A stretch of DNA of 64,000 nt. Source: Diphasiastrum complanatum (Eukaryota > Streptophyta > Lycopodiopsida > Lycopodiales > Lycopodiaceae). The stretch is from positions 17,723,590 through 17,787,589 of the forward strand of contig CM055109.1 of assembly GCA_029204225.1 (NCBI GenBank), given 5' to 3'. The notes below the pieces were generated by a model. It worked only from the letters and a program-made list of their open reading frames with translations, was not told the DNA's origin and ran no database searches. Positions 57,201 through 63,760 of the stretch are shown piece after piece. Position numbers and translations under genes: made by a program. Position 1 is the first letter of the stretch, and each line of letters starts with the position of its first letter.

Positions 57201-58240
57201 ATCAAATTAATGGAAACCCGTTGCAATGAAGTCGAAAGGGCTCTAGTACTCAAATTTTTCTGGCTAGGAGTTTTTGTAAAAATACTCATCATAAGAATAT
57301 TGCCCTTATAAACTGTTTTGAGAATTAATTACAAATTACATCCATGTGTGAAATGTGGCTTGTTGGTTGATGGCTTGCCTTGGGCTCTGAGTTCAATTCC
57401 ACTCAGGTGGGCAATAAAGATTAACAAAGACTCATGGATAATGATAAAAGCATGTCCTTAATGAACTCTATCTATCATCTGTAAGGATTTTTCAATTGAC
57501 AAGGGAGGCTTGTAAAGATAGATGTTTCATGATTAATAATATTATAACTTATCGTGAAATTTGAATCATCTTGCAATTTATTATCAACACGGCAACACAG
57601 AGTGGAATGCCTGTAAGTTTCTGCCAAAATAATTAACAGATGTGCAAAGTTTGAAGTCACTTAGTCTTGAAGACCAGAAGTTGTTTGTGCATAGTTTCCA
57701 GTCTTAAGGCTTAGTAAGATAGCAAATATTTTAAGGCCAGAAATTGCTTGTGCATAGTTTACAGTCTTAAGGTTCAGTAAGATAGCAAATATTTGTTTGC
57801 TTGATATCTCTTTGATGTAGGCTTCAACTTTTCAAGTTTAGTTGTGATTTTGTTTGTAAGATGATTAATTAAGGCATTTGAGATTTGTATGACAGTGGAT
57901 TTGTATGGACCACGGATAACTAACTACCTGAACTCTCAAAAAAAGTACAGGAGTTTGATGCAGCTGTGGGCGACATTGAAATTACAAAAAGTCGTTCCGA
58001 CATAGTGGACTTTACACAACCTTACACAGCATCTGGGCTAACTGTGCTAGCATCACGTAAAGACGCTTCGTCAAATATTGCATGGGCATTTTTGCAACCA
58101 TTTACACCAGCTATGTGGTTAACAACATTTTTCTTTGTCCTGGTCAATGGACTAGTAATGTGGATTCTGGAGCATAAAAAGAACCCTGAATTCCGAGGAG
58201 AACCAAAGAAGCAGATTGCAACCATTCTCTGGTTTTCATC
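34307..58240 (+). CDS. GLR: Glutamate receptor-like channel gene (GLR), 4 exons visible, 20.7-kb second intron
   Basis: Visible exons: 34307-34364 (or to 34391), 34498-34710, 55410-56773 and 57951 to about 58230. Spliced in frame they encode a signal peptide, an ANF-receptor/periplasmic-binding-like amino-terminal domain ([63 protein letters not shown]), a Cys-containing linker, the S1 half of the glutamate-binding domain ([45 protein letters not shown]) and the first membrane segment ([21 protein letters not shown]). Plant GLRs are amino-acid-gated cation channels of the plasma membrane and endomembranes. Pore, M2, S2 and M3 segments are not found in the window: homology stops after ATILWFSS at about 58230. 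The gene is therefore either truncated or continues beyond 64000. Intron phases (1, 1, 0) keep the frame. Confidence 0.88.
34498..34710 (+). CDS. GLR: GLR exon 2 (start of amino-terminal domain)
   Basis: Acceptor CAGCAG|GTGAAA and donor GCTGCAG|GTAACA bound 213 bp. They encode [20 protein letters not shown] and the first beta-alpha unit of the ANF-receptor fold ([20 protein letters not shown]), ending at DALQGAAA. The split codon G|CT joins exactly to exon 3 20.7 kb away. Confidence 0.88.
34832..35080. repeat. 42-bp minisatellite, about six units
   Basis: GGAATCTGCATTTAACAGCT plus 22 further bases recurs at 34832, 34874, 34916, 34958 and 35000, with a diverged sixth unit at about 35040. Units differ by one to three bases. 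It lies just inside the 5' end of the giant GLR intron. Confidence 0.95.
35130..35375 (-). repeat. tRNA-derived SINE-like sequence, two heads
   Basis: On the minus strand TGGCTTAGTTGG (35343-35354) fits the RNA polymerase III A box exactly, and a weaker B box (AGTTTGAGCC, 35308-35317) lies about 25 bases downstream. A second, adjacent unit has a good B box, GGTTCAATTCCC (about 35202-35213), with a degenerate A box. Shared flanking words (CTTGG(A/C)ATCCAAA; CCCTTGGAAAAC) show that the two heads are related copies. No tail or target duplication was identified. Confidence 0.5.
35376..36170. other. Intronic sequence, no feature recognised
   Basis: AT-rich, no domain in any frame. ATTGCCAGATACTAGATATT and related words at 35950-36070 form a weak local repeat. 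Confidence 0.6.
36175..36330 (-). pseudogene. hAT transposase (DUF659) fragment
   Basis: The minus strand reads [22 protein letters not shown], matching the DUF659 segment of the larger hAT copies in this window ([19 protein letters not shown] at about 52270). Only this core motif survives. The + strand frame through 36182-36610 overlaps it and is not a gene. Confidence 0.65.
36331..36814. other. Intronic sequence, no gene recognised
   Basis: A + frame continues to 36610 (Ser/Asn-rich, [19 protein letters not shown]) without a domain. AGTTCCAAGCCAA is duplicated at 36541-36575, and CCCTTTTGACAGTA at 36640-36680. Confidence 0.5.
36815..36888 (+). repeat. 5' LTR remnant (74 bp)
   Basis: ATTGGGTGGATCACTTAGTG onward matches 40982-41056 closely, with GACCTCTAA(T/C)ACT repeats, and ends before the primer-binding site at 36890. 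The remaining 300 bp of the LTR are missing. Confidence 0.82.
37687..38650 (+). pseudogene. Chromovirus gag relic
   Basis: The ATG at 37687 ([16 protein letters not shown]) follows a leader of about 780 bp. After a stop at 37863 the frame continues (37863-38225) with the gag domain: [20 protein letters not shown] and [12 protein letters not shown], then stop, then [14 protein letters not shown] zinc knuckle CFVCMGKGH at about 38563 loses frame before its last Cys. At least four disabling changes. Confidence 0.8.
38663..40672 (+). pseudogene. Chromovirus pol relic: protease, partial RT, integrase core, chromodomain
   Basis: Protease [12 protein letters not shown] lies near 38745 (DSGAT changed to DDGAT). 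RT begins at about 39240 ([42 protein letters not shown]) and breaks off after [15 protein letters not shown] at about 39645. It runs directly into the integrase core at [12 protein letters not shown] (first Asp), then SDWDNKF (second Asp) and [13 protein letters not shown] (Glu, about 39865). RT palm YxDD, RNase H and the integrase zinc region are deleted. A segment of about 75 bp is duplicated at 40022-40130. The chromodomain ends the protein: [18 protein letters not shown] at about 40560-40610. Confidence 0.85.
40683..41056 (+). repeat. Chromovirus 3' LTR (374 bp)
   Basis: TGTTACGAGC at the start, CTCTAACA at the end, directly after the AAGGGGGAGGGAG tract at 40670-40682. It contains the repeated GTTGAGACCTCTAACA also found at the 5' end. 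Confidence 0.88.
41060..43500 (+). pseudogene. hAT-family transposase relic (DUF659 to C-terminus)
   Basis: Starts in DUF659 at about 41074 ([54 protein letters not shown]), continues with [17 protein letters not shown] (about 41452) and LEMGWLLYI, then the hAT dimerisation region [23 protein letters not shown] (about 41795-41863), a damaged CERNW region and [15 protein letters not shown] (42070). A long acidic C-terminal tail follows to about 43497. Stops and shifts at several points. The BED finger and N-terminal half are absent, apparently lost where the chromovirus LTR ends at 41056. Same family as the minus-strand copy at 50269-53397. Confidence 0.82.
42890..43045 (+). repeat. 78-81-bp tandem repeat in hAT tail
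   Basis: Two consecutive copies containing CGTGCCACAC(C)ACTCCA and GTTGGTCCTGT, encoding two copies of a Pro/Thr-rich unit ([17 protein letters not shown]). Confidence 0.85.
43501..44087. other. Low-complexity stretch after the hAT relic
   Basis: Contains C-runs (43760-43780, 43870-43882), A-runs and T-runs and the word AATACACCCCCC (43756-43767), which recurs on the minus strand at the corresponding 3' end of the other hAT copy (49843-49856). No gene. Confidence 0.6.
44088..44125. repeat. (TA)n microsatellite
   Basis: 38 bp of TA repeats. Confidence 0.98.
44126..44341 (+). repeat. GC-rich GGACGC repeat block (hAT-terminus-like)
   Basis: Clustered GGACGC/GCGTCC words at 44137-44215, then ATTGTTTTTTCAAAAAA (44231-44247). 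The same combination, in opposite orientation and also beside a TA tract, lies at 53862-54186 upstream of the minus-strand hAT gene, so this is probably a detached terminal segment of that hAT family. Confidence 0.6.
44342..46468 (-). pseudogene. Copia pol relic with RT core deleted
   Basis: A 386-codon frame (46468-45308) encodes protease ([12 protein letters not shown], about residue 53), the integrase zinc region ([21 protein letters not shown]) and core with [16 protein letters not shown] (Asp kept) and [12 protein letters not shown] (Glu). It then shifts to [13 protein letters not shown] and [17 protein letters not shown] (45344-45084), and again to 45023-44340: linker, [25 protein letters not shown], followed immediately by [11 protein letters not shown]. 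The roughly 120 residues normally between the RT fingers and the YVDD box are missing without loss of frame (junction at about 44462). The element ends after KFDTKDLG. Confidence 0.87.
46410..47240 (-). pseudogene. Copia gag
   Basis: The ATG at 47240 gives [23 protein letters not shown]2 domain with [21 protein letters not shown] and LHTLKMS. A stop at about 46866 is followed by continuation (46856-46410) with a Lys-rich segment and a CCHC knuckle [14 protein letters not shown] (about 46500-46460). A frameshift separates it from pol. Confidence 0.87.
47241..47811 (-). other. Copia leader
   Basis: 570 bp between primer-binding site and gag ATG. CAG/CTG-rich short words (CAGCAGCGAT, CAGATCTG) recur. 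No frame. Confidence 0.7.
47812..47823 (-). promoter_or_regulatory. Primer-binding site
   Basis: Minus strand TGGTATCAGAGC directly beside the 5' LTR. Confidence 0.9.
47824..48286 (-). repeat. Copia 5' LTR (463 bp)
   Basis: TGTCAGAA at the left and TTCTAACA at the right form near-perfect inverted ends. Left neighbour is the primer-binding site; right neighbour is LINE sequence. Confidence 0.88.
48287..49300 (+). pseudogene. LINE-type non-LTR relic with RT core deleted
   Basis: Opens with DHSLLLLSV-like residues (end of the endonuclease domain), then the post-endonuclease linker to [18 protein letters not shown] (about 48540-48585). A 286-codon frame (48586-49446) jumps from there straight to the RT thumb: [38 protein letters not shown], then [14 protein letters not shown] and [18 protein letters not shown]. 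The RT palm with its YADD box is absent, and the join (about 48615-48625) keeps the frame. The frame after about 49270 no longer matches LINE sequence. The same family occurs on the minus strand at 59880-61248 and 63760-64000. Confidence 0.78.
49301..50031. other. Unassigned stretch and probable 3' end of the minus-strand hAT element
   Basis: At 49430-49610 a + frame reads [19 protein letters not shown] and [14 protein letters not shown], charged and helical in character but unidentified. 49843-49860 carries GGGGGGTGTATT, the complement of the word found near the 3' end of the other hAT copy. Otherwise no gene. Confidence 0.45.
50032..50077. repeat. (CT)n followed by (ACTC)n
   Basis: About 33 bp of CT repeats then three ACTC units. 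Confidence 0.97.
50269..53397 (-). pseudogene. hAT-family transposase gene with introns (near full length)
   Basis: ATG at 53397 ([12 protein letters not shown]) is followed by a BED-type finger start ([16 protein letters not shown]); then a frameshift, a long Pro/Ala/Thr-rich linker (53250-52920) and [25 protein letters not shown]659 shows [20 protein letters not shown] and SAEYIYGII. The coding parts are separated by plausible GT-AG introns, for example CAG|GTACAA at about 52453, CAG|GTAAGA at about 52102 and CAG|GTATAA at about 51681. Later exons give [79 protein letters not shown] (hAT dimerisation) and an acidic tail. A stop lies at 50269-50271. I see single-base frameshifts near 53308, 52490 and 52245 and a stop in the tail, so it is probably dead though little decayed. 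Confidence 0.82.
53397..53467. repeat. (CT)n then (AC)n
   Basis: 48 bp CT followed by about 23 bp AC. It directly abuts the inferred hAT start codon, so it would lie in the 5' untranslated region of that gene. Confidence 0.97.
53484..53759. repeat. Cluster of CT and AC microsatellites
   Basis: (CT)n at 53484-53519 and 53693-53759, short AC runs at 53568-53610 and 53655-53680, and two telomere-like CCCTAAA units at 53550-53564. Confidence 0.95.
53862..54186 (-). repeat. GC-rich GGACGC repeat block (hAT-terminus-like)
   Basis: Dense GGACGC/GCGTCC words in both orientations (53865-54075 and 54126-54175) able to form hairpins, with ATTGTTTTTTCAAAAAA at 54074-54090, bounded by a TA tract. Counterpart of 44126-44341. 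The position upstream of the hAT transposase suggests subterminal repeats. Confidence 0.65.
54187..54234. repeat. (TA)n microsatellite
   Basis: 48 bp of TA repeats. Confidence 0.98.
54231..54563. mobile_element. MITE-like element with long imperfect terminal inverted repeats
   Basis: The left end (ATCATAGTTGC...CCAGAAATGCGTTTATGG...CGTTTCTGAGAAAC) pairs with the reverse complement of the right end (ATATAGTTGCCCAGAAAC...ATTTATGGG...CGTTTCTAGAAAC). About 330 bp, no coding capacity. Target duplication unclear because the left end merges with the TA tract. Confidence 0.65.
54640..55085. mobile_element. Palindromic MITE-like element built from GAACCGTGG motifs
   Basis: About 445 bp. CATAGAATC...GAACCG at the left and CGTGGGTTCTATG at the right are inverted. 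In between, GGTTC/GAACC occurs more than fifteen times in both orientations (54655-54745 and 54990-55070), separated by an AT-rich and GA-rich centre. No coding capacity. Confidence 0.65.
55410..56773 (+). CDS. GLR: GLR exon 3 (amino-terminal domain and S1)
   Basis: 1364 bp, open throughout. Acceptor TTTCTGCAG|CTATCTC completes the split codon from exon 2. It encodes [71 protein letters not shown], a [15 protein letters not shown] stretch and [19 protein letters not shown] (the usual lead into S1), then [17 protein letters not shown] and [17 protein letters not shown]. Donor GCCAGTAAG|GTGGGT follows [11 protein letters not shown] in phase 0. Confidence 0.92.
57350..57430 (+). repeat. tRNA-like SINE head
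   Basis: GTGGCTTGTTGGTTGATGG (A-box-like) is followed 22 bases later by GAGTTCAATTCC (near-consensus B box). Short; tail not recognisable. Confidence 0.4.
57671..57796. repeat. 63-bp tandem duplication
   Basis: CCAGAA(G/A)TTG...AGTAAGATAGCAAATATTT occurs twice, differing at about six positions. Confidence 0.9.
57951..58235 (+). CDS. GLR: GLR exon 4 (S1 end and M1), abnormal 3' end
   Basis: Encodes [78 protein letters not shown] and [10 protein letters not shown]. In plant GLRs the WFS is followed by the pore loop (FSTLFF type) and M2. Here it is followed by FPVINPSWLLFLVKSG and a stop at 58310. A GT within CCTGTCATAA (about 58247) is a poor donor. The end coordinate marks where homology stops, not a defined splice site. 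Confidence 0.8.
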
Positions 58241-58385
58241 TTTTCCTGTCATAAACCCCTCATGGCTCCTTTTTTTGGTAAAATCTGGATACTATCAGTT
58301 CCCACTTTGAAATTTTTCATCTTTTCCTGTCACAAAGGCCTCATGGCTTCTTTTTCTGGTAAAAAATGGATACCATCAGTATGAA
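58236..58385. repeat. 76-bp tandem duplication at the broken GLR pore region
   Basis: TTTTCATCTTTTCCTGTCA followed by a CTCATGGCT(C/T)CTTTTT segment and GGATAC(T/C)ATCAGT occurs twice (about 58232-58306 and 58312-58382). The duplication begins exactly where GLR homology is lost. Confidence 0.88.
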
Positions 58386-59500
58386 ATTGGTAGTTAAAGC
58401 TGAAAAGATGCCATTTTGCTTTTTAAACTGGTAATGGAAAGGGACATGTGAAGATAAAAACCAGTGCAAAAGTCAATCTGCTGGTGCATTAGTAGAAATT
58501 GAGAGGTCTAATGTGATAGAACCCATACAACATGAACTATAAAATTCAGTGGTACACAAGCAGGATGTTACTTCCATAATGATAATGAAGAAGAGTGACA
58601 GCTTTATACTTGGGCCTCTGTGCTCCCAACATGTTTTGTCGAAACAGAAACTCTTTTTGCATATCCTTCAAAAGTTATCTTGAGGAGACGTTCTTGCCAA
58701 TAGTTAATGAAGCCAGCTATAAAATGCATCAACTTGATATTCACTTTAGATTATGTCATGATCCCGGCAGCTGGAAATTTCATCTCATGATGATAAACAT
58801 CCATAATTGCATAGATACAATTGGTTTAAAGGACACAATAGCTCCTCCCTTTCACCTGGTTTCATGTTTGAGTTTGTTCTTGCCATAGGTAGTCGTGCTG
58901 ACGAGTGTGACTGAGGTATTGGGATATGAGACCTGCCTAAGCTCTGACATCTTCCCATAGAAATTAAAATTCTCTACAAAAAATAACCAGGCTGACAATT
59001 CTCCTTAGTAGCTTATCTGAGTCCTGTCAACAGAGCAGTTAACAATTGTAGGACCTTTGCTGTGATTTCTCATAGTGTGTACTATCTGCTTTAATTTTTC
59101 CTACTCCTGAAGTGCTAAAGGGATTGAAGGACCGTAGCCAAAGAAACTCCTCTTTAATCGAGAGCCTTGACCTTATTTTCTGCTTTTAGAAGCCTCGTGC
59201 CTCTCTTGCTTGAGAGCAATTATCACTTTTGGAGTTCTTGCCTAGTCCTTGCTCACCACGGCAGTTAATTAGGTCAGGGTTTAGCTTCAACTGGTTAACT
59301 CCACACACGTAAGTTATGAGTGGGTTAACAAGTACTGGGATCCCCCTAAATTTGAATCAAACTCACAATGAGTAATTCACCTTTGAAAATACATACAACT
59401 TGAAGGTTCGATGAGATGAGTTCACGAGATGATATTACAAAGCCATTTTGTCAACGAAATTCTGTAGCTACTTAATTAAATTAAATTTTAAAATTATATT
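58386..59500. other. No gene recognised
   Basis: No frame matches the missing GLR pore, S2 or M3 segments, and no TE domain is visible. The + frame at 58595-58888 has no domain. Confidence 0.6.
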
Positions 59501-61246
59501 GAAGAAAGTCTGTATAGAAACTCAGACTTCTGACCAATTAAGGTGATGAACAGGATACATCCAGAGGTGTAAACAGTCAGGCAGATGAGAGAGAAAGAAA
59601 GAAAGAAAGCTTTCTGATGTCGTCGAGGACGGTGGAGTGTGCTCTGATGCTGAATACGGTGAGGTCTTTGAGGGCGTATTCTCCCGATATGTGTGGGCAT
59701 ATGAACTATGGTAGTGTCCAGGGCTAGACGTCCTCGGCGAGCGCGGTGAACTGGGCCAATGTCTATGTCATCCTCCAACATTGTATCCGCACGTGGACGA
59801 CGGCTGGTGAAGAAATTCGTAATCGGTGGCTGAGTGTCACTATCCCCTGAAGTATGAGCTCTCCGCAATAAAGACATCTCATTTAGCATAAGAGTGACAC
59901 ATCGAGGATCGACATAAGTGATGAGAGAGTGGAGAGAGGGCGTCTCTCTGAAGAGACAATGGTAACGTCCACGGATCTCATATTAAGCTGGGCATCTGAA
60001 AAGGAAATGCTCCTCTGACTCCACCTCCCCCAAGGAACACATCTGACATAATCTCGTGGAATACCCTGGTATCGACCCGTCTCAATAGCCAACTGGTGAG
60101 AAGAGACCCGAAACTGCCCACGAGTGAAGAGTAGGCGATGTGACAGACCATGGTCAAGGTAAAGTGCTCGTATAGGAAAACCTGATGTGTCCAACTCCAA
60201 GAAGTGTGTTCGATAGAAATCTAGCTTCACGCTCAACTGCCCTTGCCAAGTGTGCTGAAGGTATGCACGATAGAGAGAACGTCTGATATAACCATGAGTG
60301 CCTGCTGGGGGGGCCGAGAGTGAAATGCCAAACGTACTAAGGAAACGTACCCCCTAGGAATACCATGCGAAATGAACTCCATGATTATGTAATAATCTTG
60401 AAGATGAGACTGCAAGGTAAGAGTATCTATCAGAGGGGAGAGTTAGAACTCTCTGAATATATATAATGAGCCGAAAAAGGGCATTTACGTTCAAAGGAGG
60501 GACAACAAACTCCGCGACGATAATCTGGTGCGGGACTGAGGGCTTAGCTCGAATCATCCGTGATAACATGGTGATCTGGAGCTGGGAGGAGAAATGACAA
60601 TGGGTGTATCAGTGGGCAGGGTATATAGAGTTGTGGCATAGTTAGTCCAAACCTGGAGATTAATTAAGGAGGGAGGTGAAGCACGAGGGATAAAGGCCCG
60701 CCAAAAGGCACCCGTAGAAGAGTTGGAAAGGAAAAATGAGCTTTTTCCCCTCATTCGTATTATAACTTTTATTGCGGAGGACACGATGGTACATATGCAG
60801 GATGTCAGGAAGGAGAGAAGGTGATTGGCAGTTGATGAAGAGAAGTGCAATCAGCGTCATACCAGGGTTGTTTAGGAGCACGAGTTTTGTGTATGTGGGA
60901 ATGAGGTCGAGGGCGATAAGAAGGAAAGGCAAGTGTGGCCGTTGTGTGAAGGGCCATGGTGAGAAAGGTAGCCTGAGTCTTCAATGTACTGTTGTTAGGG
61001 AAATGGTGGAGCAAGTTCGTGAGGGATTCCTGGTATAGAGGAAAGAAATTGGGGTCAAAACGGTATATGAGCACGATTAGGAGTATCAGGGGTAGGAGGT
61101 AGAGTGGGTGATGCAATATGTCCAAGGCATAAGAACAGGCGTGATTGACTTGATAAAGTGGTAGGAGAGATAGGGAAGTCTGAGATAAGAGGGATGAGAG
61201 ATGGTGATCCCACGAGATAATCAACCACACTATGACCGCCATTATC

Positions 61247-61248
<2 letters not shown>
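59500..61248 (-). pseudogene. LINE-type non-LTR relic with RT deleted
   Basis: From the right, just below the AG tract: GGHSVVDYLVGSP and LISDFPISPTTLS (end of the APE-type endonuclease), linker KQPWYDADCTSLH, FWRAFIPRASPPSLINLQVW, TLPTDTPIVI (about 60605). It then goes directly to LQITMLSRMIRAKPSVPHQIIVAEF (60585-60510), which lies after the RT domain. Further on, SSHQLAIETGRYQGIPRD is followed in another frame by a CX2C...H...C cluster (RLCQMCSLGEVESEEHFLFRCPA, about 60060-59995). The whole RT is missing at the same place as in the + strand relative at 48287-49300. Frameshifts are numerous. The C-terminus ends about 59500. Confidence 0.78.

Positions 61249-61342
<94 letters not shown>
61249..61342. 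repeat. (AG)n microsatellite, 94 bp
   Basis: Uninterrupted AG repeats; the LINE endonuclease sequence stops exactly at its left edge. Confidence 0.99.
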
Positions 61343-61344
<2 letters not shown>

Positions 61345-62869
61345 ACAAGATTTTACATAGTCCCTCTTGACAAGTCAAGACCAAACCCTTTGAACCCTTC
61401 AATTTATAGCATAACATGTAAAAACAATGCTGTATAAAGTTTAACAGTACAGAGTACCGTAAAGCAAAGCAAATTTCAAGACACCTAGCCATCCCACACA
61501 ACAAAACCTCACAAGTTAGTTACGTGAGGAAGACAAGTGCCATAGCTGAGCATTCACTTGTCATCCATGTCCGAAACAAGATTCGCTACTTTATCAGCTT
61601 GATTGCAATTATGAAAAGTACGTCCAATCTTCCCAATCATGCATTTCATAACTTAGCAAATCTACTCTTCGTGAGCATTCCATTCTTTACCATACCCACT
61701 ATATACAGATTATCAGTTATTGTAAACACGTCTTCTCAAGAGTATCATAGCATACCAAGCATTCTTTATACTGCTTCCTTTCTCATAATCACAGCCATAA
61801 TCATACTAGCTATATGAGGCAGATAGCATCACAGTTTCTATCATACTAAACAAGCATACACCTGGAGCCATCACATGTAGCAAGCTACAGCCAAACGAGT
61901 GTAGCAGTAGCATTCATATCATCCACATTTATGCTATAACTTCTGGTTTTTCCGGAAACCGTTTGGAAGGACAATGGTCCATCGCATTTCTGATGGCCTT
62001 TTATACTGGAAAATGCGTGGAGCAATGCTCATACATAAAGCTATACTAAATCGCAGATGGTATTGCGATTCTTGAGCCACAAAAAAGCGCTGGCCAGCAG
62101 CCAATCTCCCATCAGAGAGGGTGCTGGCCAGCAACCACTTCCATATCATTTCTATACAAAAATGTGATAATCATTATCATATGCTAGCTCGCTCTCCAGC
62201 GCCCATTATAAGCATAGAAAGGTTGGTGTAATACTTGTGAAAATGCCCACTTTTGCTCCTTGAGTCAGCGCTTGACTGTAGAAGTATCCAACCAAAAGTT
62301 TGCAAGCCAGAATTTGCTATTACACAAAGGTAATCACAGCAAACTGTGAGCATTCATTCTACACCATAAAGCTTAGCATATATCCTCCTTTAACAGAGAG
62401 TTACCATTGCACAAGGTATCGATAGTATCCTTACCTTTGTTTGCAGTATCGTTCATACGATTACTCTTCCAGGAACATTCACAAGTCTTCTCTTCATCAA
62501 CAATCACGGTAAGGTAGAGCACCGAGAGAGCAAGAGTAAGGGAGAGAGAGAGAGCAAGAGAGCATGAAGAGTGAAGAATAGGGTTGTGTGATTTCCCTAT
62601 TTATAGAAACCAGAGAACACTTAGGAGTACTAAGTGCAGATTAACCGTTCACTGTTAGATTGAATGTCCATAATGTGCACAAATCCTGGCCATCGAAGGA
62701 TTTCCAACTTTCCCACCATTTTTAAAAAAAAAACTTTTTTTGTTTTGTGGGGTCTTCCAACATAGTAAGGCATTTTTAGGCACTTCTGTGAATAAGGTTT
62801 ATGTGAGACACATGCATTCCACAGAAACTCGTGAAGCGAATAGAGTAGTATATGTATGTGACAGAGCCC

Positions 62870-62872
<3 letters not shown>
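61343..62872. other. No gene recognised; promoter-like minus-strand block near 62600
   Basis: AT-rich sequence without coding domains. On the minus strand TTTCTATAAATAGGG (about 62595-62611) is followed by pyrimidine-rich sequence (CTCTTGCTCTCTCTC, 62530-62570), resembling an LTR or gene core promoter plus leader. No matching second LTR is visible in the window. Confidence 0.45.

Positions 62873-62961
<89 letters not shown>
62873..62961. repeat. (AG)n microsatellite, 89 bp
   Basis: Uninterrupted AG repeats about 70 bp from the end of the Penelope-like RT frame. Confidence 0.99.
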
Positions 62962-62963
<2 letters not shown>

Positions 62964-63029
62964 CCACTAACCGTACCCACAATTAAGCAAGGTATCTCAG
63001 TGGGCAGTTAGCACCCCTGAGATGGAGTC

Positions 63030-63760
63030 CTAACTACCCACCAAAAGAAATTTAGCATTATCTGGTAAAGTAAACTTGAGTCCAGGGAACAAATTGTGTA
63101 GGAATAGATTATTTATAATCTCATACAATCTTCCTTTCATTAAGCCGTTTTGTTGAAAAGCAAGAATAATGTTATTGAACTCATCAACAAAGGTATCCTG
63201 CTCACTACAACAATACATAGCAGCAATGATTTGAGCAACAATGACTTTATACAAGTTTAGAATCGGTCTATTGGCAGTTAAATGTAAAAACTGGAAAAAA
63301 GGAAAAGGAAGTTCCCTTTGCTTGTCAAATTTTTTCATGTAAAACTTACCCGATAATGAATCAAAGGTAGTAGTAATATTCAAAAAATTGACTGTATTTT
63401 CAGTAGTATCGTGATTTTTTATAGTGAGGTACTCCAAAGGATAGATCCAAATGGCATTACTATCGATACGGGGTTGCTCTTTGTCCAGAAATGAAGGAGC
63501 ATCTGTGTTGTTTATAAAACAAATATCATCAATATAGCAAAAGGTATGCTTGAAGGCACGTAGGTATTCTACCTTACCAAGTTTGGCAAGTCTTTTCATG
63601 AAATGTAATTCATAGAATGACAGATACCAATTACACCAAGTAGGGGAATAGGCAAAATCCATGGGAATACCACAAACTGTTTCCATGTCCTGTTTCCTAA
63701 TCTCACTATGCAATTGTCAATCAGTAAGTCATTCCATAGGCAAAGAAGTTCTGTCTATGG
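63030..63760 (-). pseudogene. Penelope-like element reverse transcriptase, partial
   Basis: A 227-codon open frame (63713-63030) carries the palm and thumb of an RT that is neither gypsy, copia nor LINE: GIPMDFAYSPTWCNWYLSFYE (family GIPMGxxxSP, Gly changed to Asp), FCYIDDICFINN (catalytic YIDD), IYPLEYLTI, VNFLNITT, then KFDKQRELPFPFFQFLHL and ANRPILNLYKVIVAQII, the KR/DKR-type segment distinctive of Penelope-like elements. Upstream, in another frame, LLIDNCIVRLGNRTWKQF (about 63740-63690) continues the homology, so there is one frameshift at about 63690. Fingers, the rest of the N-terminus and the GIY-YIG endonuclease are missing. Dryad-type Penelope elements are known from conifers; this assignment is from motifs only. 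Confidence 0.72.

Larger units (their letters stand above)
56774..57950 (+). other. GLR intron 3 (1177 bp)
   Basis: GT at 56774, AG at 57949-57950 (AAAAGTACAG). Contains a SINE-like unit (57350-57420) and a 63-bp tandem duplication (57671-57796). An open frame runs on past the donor to 56929 by chance. Confidence 0.85.

Noticed and set aside
58595-58888. 97-codon frame as a further GLR exon
   Set aside because: No pore, M2, S2 or M3 motif; composition unlike the neighbouring exons.
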